Assembly (NCBI GenBank): GCA_956465555.1
Contig: OY101115.1
Location: forward strand, 868,001 to 932,000
Length of the DNA stretch: 64,000 bases
Source: Nitzschia sp. pyKryTriq1
Lineage: Eukaryota; Bacillariophyta; Bacillariophyceae; Bacillariales; Bacillariaceae
Direction: 5' to 3'
The position numbers and the translations under genes are program-made. This document shows, piece by piece, positions 9,265 through 20,176 of the stretch; the first letter of the stretch is position 1; every line of letters starts with the position of its first letter. The notes below the pieces were generated by a model that was not told the DNA's origin, made no database searches, and saw nothing but the letters and a program-made list of their open reading frames with translations.

Positions 9265-9335
9265 GCAATGACATGACCGTATAGTCCGACCCGATAAAAA
9301 AGAATTGGCTTCATCGACTGTATGCGAAAAATTGC
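9265..9335 (+). promoter_or_regulatory. Putative SECIS element in the 3' UTR
   Basis: Foldback assigned by eye. Helix I pairs GCAAT (9265-9269) with ATTGC (9331-9335). An internal loop is followed by the non-Watson-Crick core ATGAC (9273-9277) opposite CGA (9325-9327). Helix II pairs CGTATAG (9278-9284) with CTGTATG (9318-9324) and then TC-GA with TCGA. A mini-stem CCGAT (9291-9295) with ATTGG (9304-9308) closes an A-rich apical loop. The quartet and overall shape match eukaryotic SECIS elements. The conserved unpaired AA would be either in the apical loop or replaced by CC at 9290-9292, as in the few known CC-type elements. It lies about 50 bp past the TAG of the two-UGA gene. Confidence 0.65.
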
Positions 9336-9412
9336 CTAACGTAGACCTATTGGTACTCTACTAAAAGACACCGTTTTTAGCAAGACGTCATTTCTCTTTC
9401 TTGGGCGAACGC

Positions 9413-10912
9413 TTATCCCATTTTGAAATGGAAACGTTGACCACCACCGCCGCCACCGAACCCTCCGCCTCCGAAATGTTGCTGGAAGAACTGATGTGCG
9501 TTCGTGTGGTGGCCACCACCTCCTTGGTTTTCAAAGACAGCTTCTCCACGGTCGTACTTGGCTCGTAGCTCGTCGTCAGACAAGACTTCATATGCTTCAC
9601 CAATATCATGGAACATTTTCTCTGCTTCCTCCTTGCTATCGCCGGTGTTCTTATCAGGGTGGTATTTGAGGGCTAGCTCACGGTATGCCTTCTTGATTTC
9701 CTTGGAAGTTGCAGTACGGGAAACCCCCAAGATCTTGTAATAATTTTTCTCCTTGCTTTGTTTCAGAGCCACCTGAGCCTCCTGGATCTTTTGGTTGGCT
9801 TTTTGCCTCTCCTCGCTATTCTCAGGAAGATCTTCCGCAGCTTTCTGAAATACCCGAAGTGCCTCGTCGAACCGTTCAGCATCGGTCAAAGCGTCACCAA
9901 GAGCCCACTGATACTCTGCAGAGCCTGCTTCTTCAGCTAGCGTCTCTGCCTGCTTGATAGCATCATCGTGTTGTCCAAGCCTAGATAGTGCCTGGATAAT
10001 CTTCAAAATTGCCGGTCTAGCAAAGGCTCTGTGTGTCGCGTCGATATCAATAGCTTCCCAGTACTTCTTGATCGCCTCTTCATACTTGCGCTCGTCAAAG
10101 GCTTGGTCGGCTTTTTTCTTTTTCTTTTCAATGCTCTTGACAAATTTGTGCGCATTTTTGCATCCCTTGTGTTCCGGGTCAAACTTGAGTGCCTCTCGAA
10201 AATGTTGAATCGCAGCATCGTGCTCTCCTAGACGAACGTAGGCTTGGCCACGCAACTCATAGGCCTCCAGATGTTTGGGGTGGACCTTCAAAATCTTACC
10301 CGTATCACTGATAACTCCGTAATAATCGCCCGTGTGAAACAACGCCGTCGCCTTGGCAAACAGCAAGTCACTTGCTTGTTCTACATGGCGCATGACTTGC
10401 GAGTAGAGTTGAGATGCTGCTGAGTAATCCCCCTGCGACATTGCCTGTTCTGCAGTGGCAATGTCCCTCTCACACTCTTTCGCCTCTTCCAAGAGAGACC
10501 CGACGTCCTGATCCTTAATTTCCTGATACTCAACTACGGCTCGATCGCATTGACCCAGTGATTTCAAGAGCTTGGCCTTTTGAATTCTATAGGAACCATT
10601 CGCGGGTTCCAATTCCAACGCCGTTGTAATCGCGTTGAGCGCATCGGAATATTTGCGGGCTCGCGACTGCACTCGAAATATTTGAAAATAGTTGCTCCCA
10701 TTTTCTGGTTCCAGCTCGGCGGCTTTTTTGTAGAATTTAAGGGCCTCGTCAAAGTTGCGGGTTGACAACGCTTCTTCTCCTCGCGAACGAAGCTTTCCCG
10801 GCGACCAAGTGTTAATGTCATTGCGGGCCTCTTGGCCGGTCGTTGATTGGCCGTTGGCAGAAGCGGCCAAGTACATCAACGACGCGTAGGCAACTCGGCG
10901 AAGGTAAGTCAT
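9413..10912 (-). CDS. ER-type TPR/J-domain co-chaperone (DNAJC3/P58IPK-like)
   Basis: 499 aa from the ATG at 10912, chosen because it starts a clear signal peptide ([21 protein letters not shown]); the longer frame adds 36 unlikely residues. About nine TPR units fill residues ~35-385. A J domain with the HPD motif (KYHPDKN) follows, then a Gly/His/Phe-rich tail. A TPR array followed by a C-terminal J domain behind a signal peptide is the DNAJC3 architecture: an ER-lumen co-chaperone that binds misfolded clients and stimulates BiP ATPase. No KDEL-like retrieval signal is visible at the C-terminus. Confidence 0.88.
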   Translation of the reverse strand: MTYLRRVAYASLMYLAASANGQSTTGQEARNDINTWSPGKLRSRGEEALSTRNFDEALKFYKKAAELEPENGSNYFQIFRVQSRARKYSDALNAITTALELEPANGSYRIQKAKLLKSLGQCDRAVVEYQEIKDQDVGSLLEEAKECERDIATAEQAMSQGDYSAASQLYSQVMRHVEQASDLLFAKATALFHTGDYYGVISDTGKILKVHPKHLEAYELRGQAYVRLGEHDAAIQHFREALKFDPEHKGCKNAHKFVKSIEKKKKKADQAFDERKYEEAIKKYWEAIDIDATHRAFARPAILKIIQALSRLGQHDDAIKQAETLAEEAGSAEYQWALGDALTDAERFDEALRVFQKAAEDLPENSEERQKANQKIQEAQVALKQSKEKNYYKILGVSRTATSKEIKKAYRELALKYHPDKNTGDSKEEAEKMFHDIGEAYEVLSDDELRAKYDRGEAVFENQGGGGHHTNAHQFFQQHFGGGGFGGGGGGQRFHFKMG

Positions 10913-11536
10913 TGTGCAGGTAGTTGTCAAGTTCTGCTGTGCGCTAGCAACCTTTCTACTGTAGCTATTATTGAGGTCACCTTGTGGTTTCAATAGAGGA
11001 AAACAATATAATTGTTTCACGTGACGGTCGAAATAAAAGTGACCTCACGAACGCTTGCTTTGGCGAGAAAAGAGAGAGAGAAAGAAATCTCGGGAACCGC
11101 ACAGCGTCTCGAACGGTCGGTGACGGTGTCGCCATGCGCGCGGCCAGCCCATGCCTGCGTGCTGGCAATATTTCCATTGTTGTACCATTCCTACGTGTCA
11201 TGCCTTGTATGTAGATCAAACGTACAATTCGTACGAACAAAGCGATGGTCTGGTCATCGTACGTCCACGTGGCAATTTCTCGTGGATCTTCGCGCGAGGT
11301 TTGGGTCGGACTAGTCGAAGTGCACACAGAAATAACATCTGTAGTAAAGATAGCCAACCGCTCTCTTTCTACTACTACTACTGCTAGAGTAAGCTGATGA
11401 TGAGAAGGCACGTCCCAAAAGTCTTCCTAGCTAGAGCTCAGAGTTGATTTTGAGTTGTCCACCCACTTTTCTATGAGTACAGAAAGTATAAGTTAGATTG
11501 TTGATAACATCAAAAGGTTTCTGGCTAGAAATATCC
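10913..11536. other. Intergenic, upstream of the DnaJ/TPR gene
   Basis: About 620 bp between two minus-strand genes. It contains the promoter of the TPR/J gene and the 3' flank of the next. Overlapping short ORFs have no domain or composition support. Confidence 0.5.
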
Positions 11537-12532
11537 TTATCGTTTGCTATTGCTGGCGAAGTTGGCGGCTGGCCGCCCTCGTCCTCCACGACGATTGAAT
11601 CGAGACGTTGGCGTCATCACCAAGCTCATCTTACGAGATCGTTTCCAAGAAGTATCAGGTAAAACAGGGGCATTCTTTTTACGCTTGCCAGCCTTCTTGT
11701 CAGCGCCGTCTTGTAGAGAACTACGGGAATAGAGAAGCGCTTCTTCGGACAGGGCTGTTGCGGGCACAGCAGTGATTGCATCTTCCATAAAAGTTTCCTC
11801 TTCATCTGGTAGCACAACGACTTGAATATTGTGGCCAACCTTTTTCGGTGCCGACGGATCCGCCCTACCACCCTTGTCGTTCTCGCCGAAGACAAAGGTC
11901 GTGTGCTTCCCCTTTTTCTTCTTTTTGGTTTCTGATTCTTTCTTGGTTTGTTCTTCAGCCTTGGCTGTCTCGAGTTGAGCAAAAAAATCATCGTCCAAGT
12001 CATCATCGTCATCATCTGGAACCTCTGTCGCTCGATCCTTTCGCTTCTTCCTTTTCTTCGTCTTGAGGGCGCCCTTCTCCTCCGCCTCCAATTGTTGGAG
12101 AATTTCTTCTCTCGCCGCAGACCCCTTGACTTCTTCTACTGCATCATCCTCGTCTTCTTCTTCTTCTTCTTTGGAAGCTGTCACTTCAACCTCATCGTCG
12201 CCTTCCTTCTCTTGATCCTTCTTGTCGATTCCCGCTGTTTCTTCCAGATCACCCTCGTCTATCGGTACGTCCTCATCAAAGATAATTTTCTTATTTTTCT
12301 TGGCAGATTCATCATTATTAATTGCAATGGAAAGCCCCACTCCAGTATTCTTGGATTTCAGTTCCTCTTTTTGACGTTTCTTGCGGCCGGATCGTTTGGT
12401 AGGTGTCGGAGACGAAGGTGATTCTTCCTCTTTTGTTGTTGCTGTTGTTGTGGCTTGTTGTTCTTTGGACGAGGGGGCGTCCTCGTTCTTCGCCGCTTCG
12501 CTGGATTTTCGAGATCTTCGTGTCGTCACCAT
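11537..12532 (-). CDS. Acidic/basic low-complexity nuclear-type protein
   Basis: 331 aa from the ATG at 12532 (MVTTRRSRKSS); a longer start adds 25 residues that look like untranslated sequence. The protein alternates Lys-rich and Glu/Asp-rich blocks, with several KKRKK/KKKKKGK runs resembling nuclear or nucleolar localisation signals. A compact C-terminus carries SWKRSRKMSLVMTP and an RGGRGRP motif of the AT-hook/RGG type. Composition suggests a nucleolar or chromatin protein. No enzymatic domain is recognised. Confidence 0.65.
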   Translation of the reverse strand: MVTTRRSRKSSEAAKNEDAPSSKEQQATTTATTKEEESPSSPTPTKRSGRKKRQKEELKSKNTGVGLSIAINNDESAKKNKKIIFDEDVPIDEGDLEETAGIDKKDQEKEGDDEVEVTASKEEEEEDEDDAVEEVKGSAAREEILQQLEAEEKGALKTKKRKKRKDRATEVPDDDDDDLDDDFFAQLETAKAEEQTKKESETKKKKKGKHTTFVFGENDKGGRADPSAPKKVGHNIQVVVLPDEEETFMEDAITAVPATALSEEALLYSRSSLQDGADKKAGKRKKNAPVLPDTSWKRSRKMSLVMTPTSRFNRRGGRGRPAANFASNSKR

Positions 12533-13001
12533 TGAATAGTAGCTATTATTGTACTGACTGACTGTTGTCCAAAAGCACAATCGATAGTACGAAGGACTCG
12601 AACACAATGCAAGTCGACTTTGCTACAAGTACTCACTCAAGATAAAGAGAGGGAAATTTCGTCATGGTGGTGCTTCGTGCTTCAGCTTGCAGAGTCGTTT
12701 TTTGGTTGGCTTTGAGCTTCGAGCAAGCTTCGAGCGTCGAGCGCGCGACGAACGACGGAAGGACCATGCATTCGCTCGCCAGTGATCGAAGGAGTCGTCA
12801 GTAACGACGTACACAGGACGAACGAAAGATCGCGTTCCAAAGTTCCAACGCAACGGGCAAGGACAAGATGCGTTTGATGTCTCATACCGGTATTATTATG
12901 ATGCGATCCATCATCATAGGTAACCTACATCGACACCATAGCAGAGATAGCTGTGGTTTGTGTTTGGTGTTGTGTGTTTTGATCATCTTCATCGTTGAGC
13001 C
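12533..13001. promoter_or_regulatory. Divergent intergenic region
   Basis: About 470 bp between the divergent nuclear-type protein and Nudix genes, presumably both promoters. It holds an ACCGGTA palindrome near 12887 and ATCATCAT-like runs. No gene is seen. Confidence 0.45.
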
Positions 13002-13844
13002 ATGAGGGACCGTATCTATGTTCTCCTTTTTTCATGGTTGTGTATGTCGCAAAGATTCTGCTCTGTGGAGGCAGCAGTCCCCGACGACCAAGGTCGGCCA
13101 TCACCCTGGAAACTCGCACAGCTTTTCAGGCGCAACAATTCGGGGCGACGACTTCCAAAGAAACAAGATGGGTTTACCATTTTGGAAGAAACGTTGGTCT
13201 ACAGTGGCTGGAGAACCATTGTTCAACGAAAGGTCAAAATGCGAAATGGCAAGGTGGTCGATTTCGACGTGAGTGCCACATACCATGTGGTGGTGGAACC
13301 GGCCTTTACAATATATTATTATGTGCGACTCATTATTTTATCTTGTATTGCTGTATTCACATGTCTCCCATCATAGCTGGTCGGTGTTAAAACTGGGGAC
13401 AGTGCTGTCTTGATCTTCGCATGGTGCACACGAACGAAAACGGCGACGTTGTTGAGGGAGTACATGCCTGGCTCTCACAAAATTCTTTGGGGATTGGCAG
13501 CAGGTCTAGTGGAGGATAAGCACGGAGCCGACGTTTCCGTAGCAGCGCGCGATGAACTGGAAGAAGAGGCGCAGCTTACAGGGGGAAGGTGGATACCGTT
13601 GTCAACAAAGCCATCTGCTATGGATAAGTACGCCTTGACCACAGTTGGTGCCTATTTGGTCCTAGATCCCGTATCAGCCGAGAACCCAAAGCCACTGGAC
13701 GACGAAGAAGACATTGAAATCGTAAGTGGAGTTTCAGTTCCGGAAATTATGGGATGGATAGCAACGGGCGAGATGAACATGGTCAGCGCGTGGGGTTGCA
13801 TGCTGGCAATTGAGAAACTACGAGAGCTGGGGGAGTATCCATGA
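13002..13844 (+). CDS. Nudix hydrolase, ADP-ribose pyrophosphatase-like, two exons
   Basis: Exons 13002-13268 and 13377-13844 with a 108-bp GTGAGT...TAG intron in phase 0 give 244 aa. The first ~25 residues form a signal peptide (IYVLLFSWLCMSQRFCSVEAA). The Nudix box is recognisable as GLVEDKHGADVSVAARDELEEEA, a slightly divergent GX5EX7REUXEEXGU: the G, first E, R and the EE pair are present, but an Asp follows the Arg. The surrounding strand order (KTATLLREYMPGSHKILWGLAAG) is that of ADP-ribose/sugar-nucleotide pyrophosphatases. It would hydrolyse a nucleoside diphosphate linked to another moiety; substrate and final compartment (secretory or plastid) are unknown. Confidence 0.8.
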
Positions 13845-13936
13845 GGCCAGATTTCCGTGTATCCATTTCTCGACATTGAGGAAAGAAGCATCACCTATCC
13901 AGCTCGCGATGAAGAATGAGGGCTCACGGAGTTTTA

Positions 13937-15875
13937 TCATTTCTCGACATCCGGTGCAACATCATCCAATACATCAATCATAATTTCATTGAGACGTTCG
14001 GGGTGGGCGTTCATCTTGCTCTGTTGCATAGCTTTTCCAAGAAGGAACTTGGTGATTTTGCGAGCAAATTTACCGCCCAACCGATATCTCTCCATCTCCT
14101 CGGGACTTTCATCAATGACAGCCCGGCAAATACTAGACAATTCGTCGGAATCCGTGATGAGGCGGAAGCCTCGCTTGCGAGCAATATCCCGTGGATCTTT
14201 CCCTTGTTCTTCCATGTAAAGGATCTTCAATAGCTGTTTTGCCATTGTACTGGATATCGTTCCCTCTGATAGTAGGGCAGCCACAGTCCCCAATTGTTTG
14301 CCACTAACCGCGGAATACTTGACTGACGCTTCACCTCCATCCTCGTCTTCGAGTGCCTTTGCAGTCTCGTGTTCTCGAACCAATGCAAAGAGTTCGTTAC
14401 AAAGAAGATTCGCAACAGCATCGGGGATCCCTTTGGAGGCCGAGTCGTCGTCTCCGACCGTTTGATTAGTTGCTTCCTCGACCGCCTCGTCAAACATCTG
14501 AATGGCAGGTGGGTCACCAGTGAGGACATTGGCCATATAGGAACTAAGCCCATAGCTTGCTTGGAGTCTTTCACGTGCATCGTCGGGCAGCTCGGGCAAT
14601 GACGCCTCCAGGAACTCTTTTAAATCCATTCCACCAAATGCCTAAACAAAGGCGACGAAGCAGAATACAAATGCCTGGTGAGACATCTTGTGAAATGCGG
14701 TGACAAAGGCTTGTTTCAAAGCGTACCTTGGTATCCAAGACTACTGGTGGTAGATCTGGCTCCGGCATGAAACGATAATCCTTCGCTCCCTCCTTCGTTC
14801 GAATGACAACGGTCCTGCCCGACTTGACTTCAAATGTCCGCGTTTCCTGGCTCGTAGGCATGCCGTCCGTCAAGGCCTCGACTTGCCGGATCGCTTCGTA
14901 TTCGGCAGCTTGCTGAACCTGTCGAATCGAATTCAGATTCTTGACTTCTACACGATTTCCTGTCCGCTCCACAATATCCATGCCCGAATCATCTTCTAGC
15001 AACGGCGCGACAGAAACGTTGAGATCGCATCGGAGCGACCCTTCCTCCATTTTGCCATCGCATGTCCCAATATGTCGAAGCAAGTTCCGAAGGGTTTCAA
15101 CCACGGTCGCCGCTTGTGTACTACTTCTCAAGTCGGGATGAAAAACGATTTCAATCAAAGCGCAGCCAGCCCGATTGAAGTCCACCAATGAGTCTGTCGT
15201 GCCATCCTTTCGAGGCATCATGATAGTCTTTCCTGTATCTTGCTCTAATTGAATCCGTTCGATTCGAGCCGCAAATGTATCATCGGTACCTGTTTTGTTC
15301 TTTTTGATTTTCTTCTTGGAACCTCTTTGCATCATTTGGCATACAAGAATACCATCTTTCGCCAAGGGCCATCGTTGTTGCGTCACTTGATAGCCAAGCG
15401 GCAGGTCGGCATAAAAGTAATGCTTTCGCTCGAATCGGGATACATGTGGGATCTGACACTTGGTAGCGGCTGCAGTCAGAACTGCCGCTTGTACTGCTTC
15501 TTGTGATAATCGAGGTAAAAATCCAGGCACACCGACATCAAAGGGCCAGACGTAGGTGTTGGGCTTGAGAAAGGATGAAGTGGGTCGAGGACATCCTGAA
15601 AACAGCTTGGTGGCAATATTGAGTTGGGCGTGAATTTCTAGGCCAATCACTGTTTGAAATCGAGGCGATCCCTTGCTCTTGGAGGAGACAATCCCTGTAT
15701 CAGAATCGACAGTCCAGGTGGCAAAGCCTGCCGTGCTGCCGGTACTCGTAGATGATCTAGAAATGGAAATGGGACGTTGACGGATCAAACATCGAGGACC
15801 ACGGCAGCTGCGGCCTGGAATCAAATTGGAAATCATCACTATACTCTGGACAAAGGTTACTTGTAGAACTTCCAC
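13937..15875 (-). CDS. gatB: Glutamyl-tRNA(Gln) amidotransferase subunit B, two exons
   Basis: Exon 1 is 14727-15875 and exon 2 is 13937-14641, with an 85-bp GTACGC...TAG intron (14642-14726) in phase 0; 617 aa. Residues ~75-385 carry GatB signatures: VIGLEIHAQLNIATKLFSGCP, the YADLPLGYQVTQQ segment, GSLRCDLNVS and MPEPDLPP. The second exon supplies the helical GatB/YqeY tail that binds tRNA. GatB activates and transamidates Glu-tRNA(Gln) with GatA and GatC in organelles. The Arg/Ser-rich ~50-residue N-terminus fits an organelle presequence. A second Met at residue 14 is an alternative start. Confidence 0.93.
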
Positions 15876-17367
15876 GATGGTCTTTTTTCAAAGAGCGATA
15901 GCCTCCTACTAGAGTGAAAATGAGTCTGTGTTATGTGTTACGAAGTACGAGTATGTTATGTGAAGCACCATGCACCCTGGTGTGAAATGCGAAATCCCAA
16001 TTTTCCAAAAAAAGCAGGGGCCTCGGACTGAGTCCAATGAGTCCAATATATTTGGGGGCAGCTGGAGAGAACCTCGGGGAATGGATCATGTAAAGGGGGA
16101 TTTTGGGAAAATCTTTCTTAAGGTGGCGTACTAAAAATATTTGCAGGATTTTGGTTCGACTTCCCGGATTGGTCATTTTGGAATCTTACCGTGACGGAAT
16201 TCTCGAATCAGCAGTCTAAAATGAACAAGAATAATCAATAGAGATTCCATGATGAAATTTTTATATGTTATCCATTCACTAAGATCGAATAAAGTAGAGA
16301 ACACGTCTCCCATAAATGATGACCGTTTCGGACGGAAGACATCAAACAAGCGAAGACGGGATTTCATTGGCGCCTTGGCAGCAGTTCGTTTACGAGTATC
16401 CGTATTATTGCGCATATTCAGTGCATTGGTATGTCGCTGCGACATTTTCTCACGGTACTTATCCCTGCGTGGACCGGTACGCGAATGGAATTCAGCCATG
16501 GACGACTTTGCAGACGAGGATGAAGAGTGCGACTCAGACGACTCAAAAGAGATTCCATGTTACAGTGAAAATGACGAGATAGCAATGTTCGATGGAATGC
16601 AGCTGGAAGACGATGAATAAAGTATCCCACATGAAAGAAGTTCATTACTAGTCTACTCTATATATGCCAGGGACGTTAACTTCGCCTAGTTTCCGAAAGT
16701 TCCGCACTTCCTCATGTCTGTATAAAGTTAGGAAGGCTAGAAACCGGCTATTTAGGACAAAATGACTACCTAGGCACTAGGTTTCCGTTGAAGGTGCGGA
16801 AACTCTCCAAACAGTCAAAAGTTACCATCTACACAGTCTAAGTAAAAAGTATTGCATGCGCAACATTAACGTCTGACACATATAATGCATCCAAGTAGCT
16901 CGCCGAAATTGGCTATCTAGTTCGGCGAGATTGCGATCCAGTCGTGTACGTTTGAGTACCGGATTCTACAGGAAACACTAATTCAGTCCTTTTCTGCCCA
17001 TATTTTTTAGTACGCCAGGGGAAACTCCAAGAAGATCGCACATCAACTCGTACCGGTACCGGTATACATAATACAGTACCAGTAGTATTGTACTCGTACG
17101 TCACACGTCACTGACCTCGGCGGCGAAAGATGCCGAAGCCCCTCTTTTTCAGCTGTCATCGGCCATCGGCCATCCATCACACGAGCAGAGCTGTTGTTGG
17201 GCTATCCGATGCATTTCCATCGAGGGACAGTCATAACATTGATACAGAAAGAACTCGCATAAAAGGTCTTGTCATTCCTTTTCAAGCACTGATTCCATCA
17301 AAATTCTCTTCTTCGAAGCCAACAATCTACTCTCGTACATAGCACGTCGAAATATCGATCCAACATA
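15876..17367. other. Long intergenic region, mostly unexplained
   Basis: About 1.5 kb. A plus-strand ORF at 16249-16620 (123 aa) ends in a very acidic tail (DDFADEDEECDSDDS) but has no recognised domain, and antisense ORFs overlap it, so I do not call it. A 9-bp perfect hairpin stem CTCGCCGAA/TTCGGCGAG lies at 16899-16907 and 16921-16929. An 8-bp inverted GACGTTAA pair brackets about 200 bp (near 16673 and 16868), possibly a decayed short element. ACCGGT palindromes sit near 17050. Confidence 0.4.
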
Positions 17368-18029
17368 ATGAACCGACAACTCTTCTCGTTTTTGGTTCTC
17401 GTGGTCATGACGCTGATTGCCACCACTCAAGGATTTGTGCCGCTTCAGTCGACGCCCTCGAGAACGGGAGCCACCCGTGCCGAGTCGTCGTCGATAAATG
17501 GAGAACACGATGCGAATGAAGTTGTCGCCCGACGTATCATTGTGAAAGGCGCTGTGCAGGGTGGATATTACCGATCTTGCGTGTTGAACGAGGTAGGTTA
17601 CTTCATATACAGTACACACGAACACGGTCGAATGTGATGTGACCGATGAAATTAGATGACAATCGATTGACTGATATATTGTAAATGTCTCTTGCCACCG
17701 CACAGGCTGGACGATTCCGAAGGTTAATTGGAACCATGTCGCCACCCGATGATTCAGACGAGGCGGAGATCTATGTGGAGGTAAGGCGTCTACTGTCTGG
17801 TATTATTCTTGTTGACATTGTTTTCATCATTTTGCAAAGCTGACAATGTTCAATGAACGAATCTACTCGTATGGTTCGACAATCAAAGGGAAAGAAAAAG
17901 ATGGTGGAGGGCTTTATTCGATGGTGCGAAAAGGGAAATGTAGGCCTGAGTCAAGTAGTTGGGGTATCGAAAGTGACCGAAGAGGAACCGACGGGACTTT
18001 ACGACGGATTTTATGTCAAGACGAAATAG
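17368..18029 (+). CDS. Plastid-targeted acylphosphatase-like protein, three exons
   Basis: Exons 17368-17592, 17706-17780 and 17889-18029, all phase-0 GT-AG junctions, give 146 aa. The N-terminus is a signal peptide followed by TTQGFVPLQ, a diatom plastid-entry motif. The mature domain follows the acylphosphatase pattern: RRIIVKGAVQGGYYR (GxVQGxxxR with the phosphate-binding Arg), EIYVEG, FIRWCEKG and EEPTGLYDGFYV at the end. The catalytic Asn normally ~18 residues after the Arg is not found: the segment reads RRLIGTMSPPDDSD. Hydrolysis of acyl phosphates is therefore doubtful. Confidence 0.8.
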
Positions 18030-18384
18030 ATTGGTTGTGAAAGTACATACGGAGTGCCACAGTCTTAGCAGGTCTCGATTGAAAGAGGACATCGTCGATT
18101 CGATCCATGATACGCGTCGATCAATACACCAGCATGAATGAATCTCGGAAATCGCTAATCATAGATGCTCAGAATCCCTTACACTGTACCATTGGACGGT
18201 GGGGCCTTGTAGTATGTGCTCTAGAGTAGCAAAGCGAACGCGCCTACCGGTAGAGCATAATATCATGATCTATGTACTTCAGTGAATGGTAAATTATTAC
18301 AAGTACCCAGAAGTTAAAGTGACAGAAATCTGCGGCGATGTTCCTAGGATCGTGTCTTCTTCGTCGTAAGCAAAGACTACCATT
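18030..18384. other. Intergenic between convergent genes
   Basis: About 355 bp of 3' flank for the acylphosphatase-like gene and the small minus-strand gene. One ACCGGTAG motif occurs near 18246. No other feature is seen. Confidence 0.45.
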
Positions 18385-19003
18385 TCATGTGACACTTGAA
18401 TTGTGCGTCCTGTATGAGTCATCCAAAGGACCCCTATTGTTCTGGGATCGTAACAAGACCCCGTCAACTTCTTTCAAGGTTTCCTCCCAGGATTGTATTT
18501 GACAAGGGACCTGTACCGTTTTCAATTGATTGCTAGCAGTCCAGTATATTCGTTGCGTGAGTTTCCAGACAGTCTTGGCGGCTTGTCCCCACCAGCTTTC
18601 GGTCGAATCTTCTATAGAGATTTGCAACGCCTGTTGCTTGACTGTAAACCTAGCATCATTTTCCACACTTTTGTCACCTGGTCGTGGATGTGCCTGGATA
18701 TTCGTATATGGTCCCACGGCAATAGAACGTTGGTTCTCCTTGGCAGAAGTTTCTCCAGTAGAAAGCTGCGAAATTTGGATTGATCCTGTAAGAGTCAAAC
18801 CGTCTTCAACAATTGATAAACCGCGCTTGCTTGAAAGCTGGGTCATCCTCAGGGCACTGGTCTAATGATACCACCATTTGGTTGGTTCGTGTGCAAAGGA
18901 AGTTGTGAACTGGTGCTAGTACACACGATGTCACTACTTCCACCAGCACCACACCATGGACCTACCGAAGGAAGTTGGTGTATGTCTGAGCTTGGTTCGT
19001 CAT
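18385..19003 (-). CDS. Small two-exon protein, unknown function
   Basis: Inferred model: exon 1 at 18966-19003 (12 codons plus 2 nt), a GTAGGT...CAG intron at 18857-18965, and exon 2 at 18385-18856; 169 aa. The join gives an N-terminus reading MTNQAQTYTNFLRALRMTQL, an amphipathic helix start that recalls but does not match LYR-motif proteins. The C-terminal half is Trp-rich (ESWWGQAAKTVWKLTQRIYW) with a normal amino-acid mix. No family is recognised. Support rests on open frame, composition and compatible splice sites only. Confidence 0.45.
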
Positions 19004-20176
19004 TGTTTGGGTGAGAGATGATAAAAGATGGACAAAGTGAGGTCTGAGGGTAGACTTCTATGAGCTACTGTAGAGAGCTAGTACTTGTACTGTACTCTCG
19101 TACGGTAGCTCGGTCCTCCCGCATCCCTGTCCAGCAGGCAAAGCCTATTTACCACAAGAGCGAGGGCAGCTCCTGCGCGCGGCGAACGGAATGAATGAAG
19201 AAGTCCAAGAAGTCATATGCAGCCTCATAACCTATTACTTAATTTTAAAGTAAACACGACAGAGGGATGTGCCCTGTCACCCAAAATAATGATGTGCATG
19301 ACAGAGGACTGTGCCTATCACCCATGATTGGTCTTAAAATGATGTGCATGACAGAGTATACGCCGGTTCATGCTATTTGACAAGAGACGGAGCGCCTCCT
19401 GTGGCATCAACGGCGTGGCCACCCAAGCAAGCGACTACTATCTCTCCAAGAATGTGCATGGACATATTACTGGCGTCCCTCAATTCAAACATTTGGACCC
19501 TATTTTGGATAACTGTTCTCGGGAGCTGTTGCAGGTGTGGATGTAGATCTCCTTCGACTTCTTGACCTCGTTACTCTTTAAGGGGTGGTTGCTTCTTTCT
19601 GTTCTTCTTCTTCCACGACCAGTGGGTTTCGTACTTCTCTTCTTCTTCCGACGAGCACTCCACCTCGTCTCCTCTATCCATGCGTTGTGACAGTAACTGC
19701 TGGACAAAGCGTTGGGCTCATAACCTGCGAGAATGAAGTGATTACGTACTTGTCGGAGGACAAGTACTCAGTACACCTGGTCTTCATAAGAAGGAGACTA
19801 GTAGTGTTGTTAGGGATAAGATGATGTTGATGATGATGACAAAGAGATTGTGAGAGTGAAGAGTCGAGCAGTTGAGCTGCGAGACTCGCTTGATTGTTCG
19901 TTGTGTGAGTATCGTGAGAGGTAACACGTCAGAGGAGGAAGAAACTCTCCGAGAGATAACGAATGTGAGGTACCGGTAGATGAAAGTCATAATTTGAGTC
20001 ACAGTTCCACGTGGAAGGATTATAGTGCCACGTGGAGGGTTGGTATACTGGAGATAGTTGGATGTATCGTGAAAGTAGGTCGAAGGTCGAAGATCGGTTC
20101 ATCCCAACAAGAACAACCTGCCCACAATCCACAATCTTCCAACTTCCAAACTCTGTATCGTTTCATTATCGTTACA
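19004..20176. other. Long intergenic region
   Basis: About 1.2 kb upstream of both the small minus-strand gene and TrhO. Besides a short tandem repeat at 19258-19357, it has a pair of GTGCCACGTGGA/GTTCCACGTGGA motifs (about 20006-20036) that include the CACGTG E-box palindrome, just before TrhO. Short ORFs are not supported. Confidence 0.4.
19258..19357. repeat. Short degenerate tandem repeat (about 2.2 units)
   Basis: Two units of 42 and 50 bp begin GACAGAGG at 19258 and 19300, each containing TGTGCC...TCACCCA and ending GATGTGCAT. A third partial GACAGAG starts at 19350. The function is unknown. Confidence 0.7.

Noticed and set aside
16249-16620. 123-aa ORF with very acidic C-terminus
   Set aside because: The N-terminal part has no domain-like character, an antisense ORF overlaps it, and no splice partner was found.
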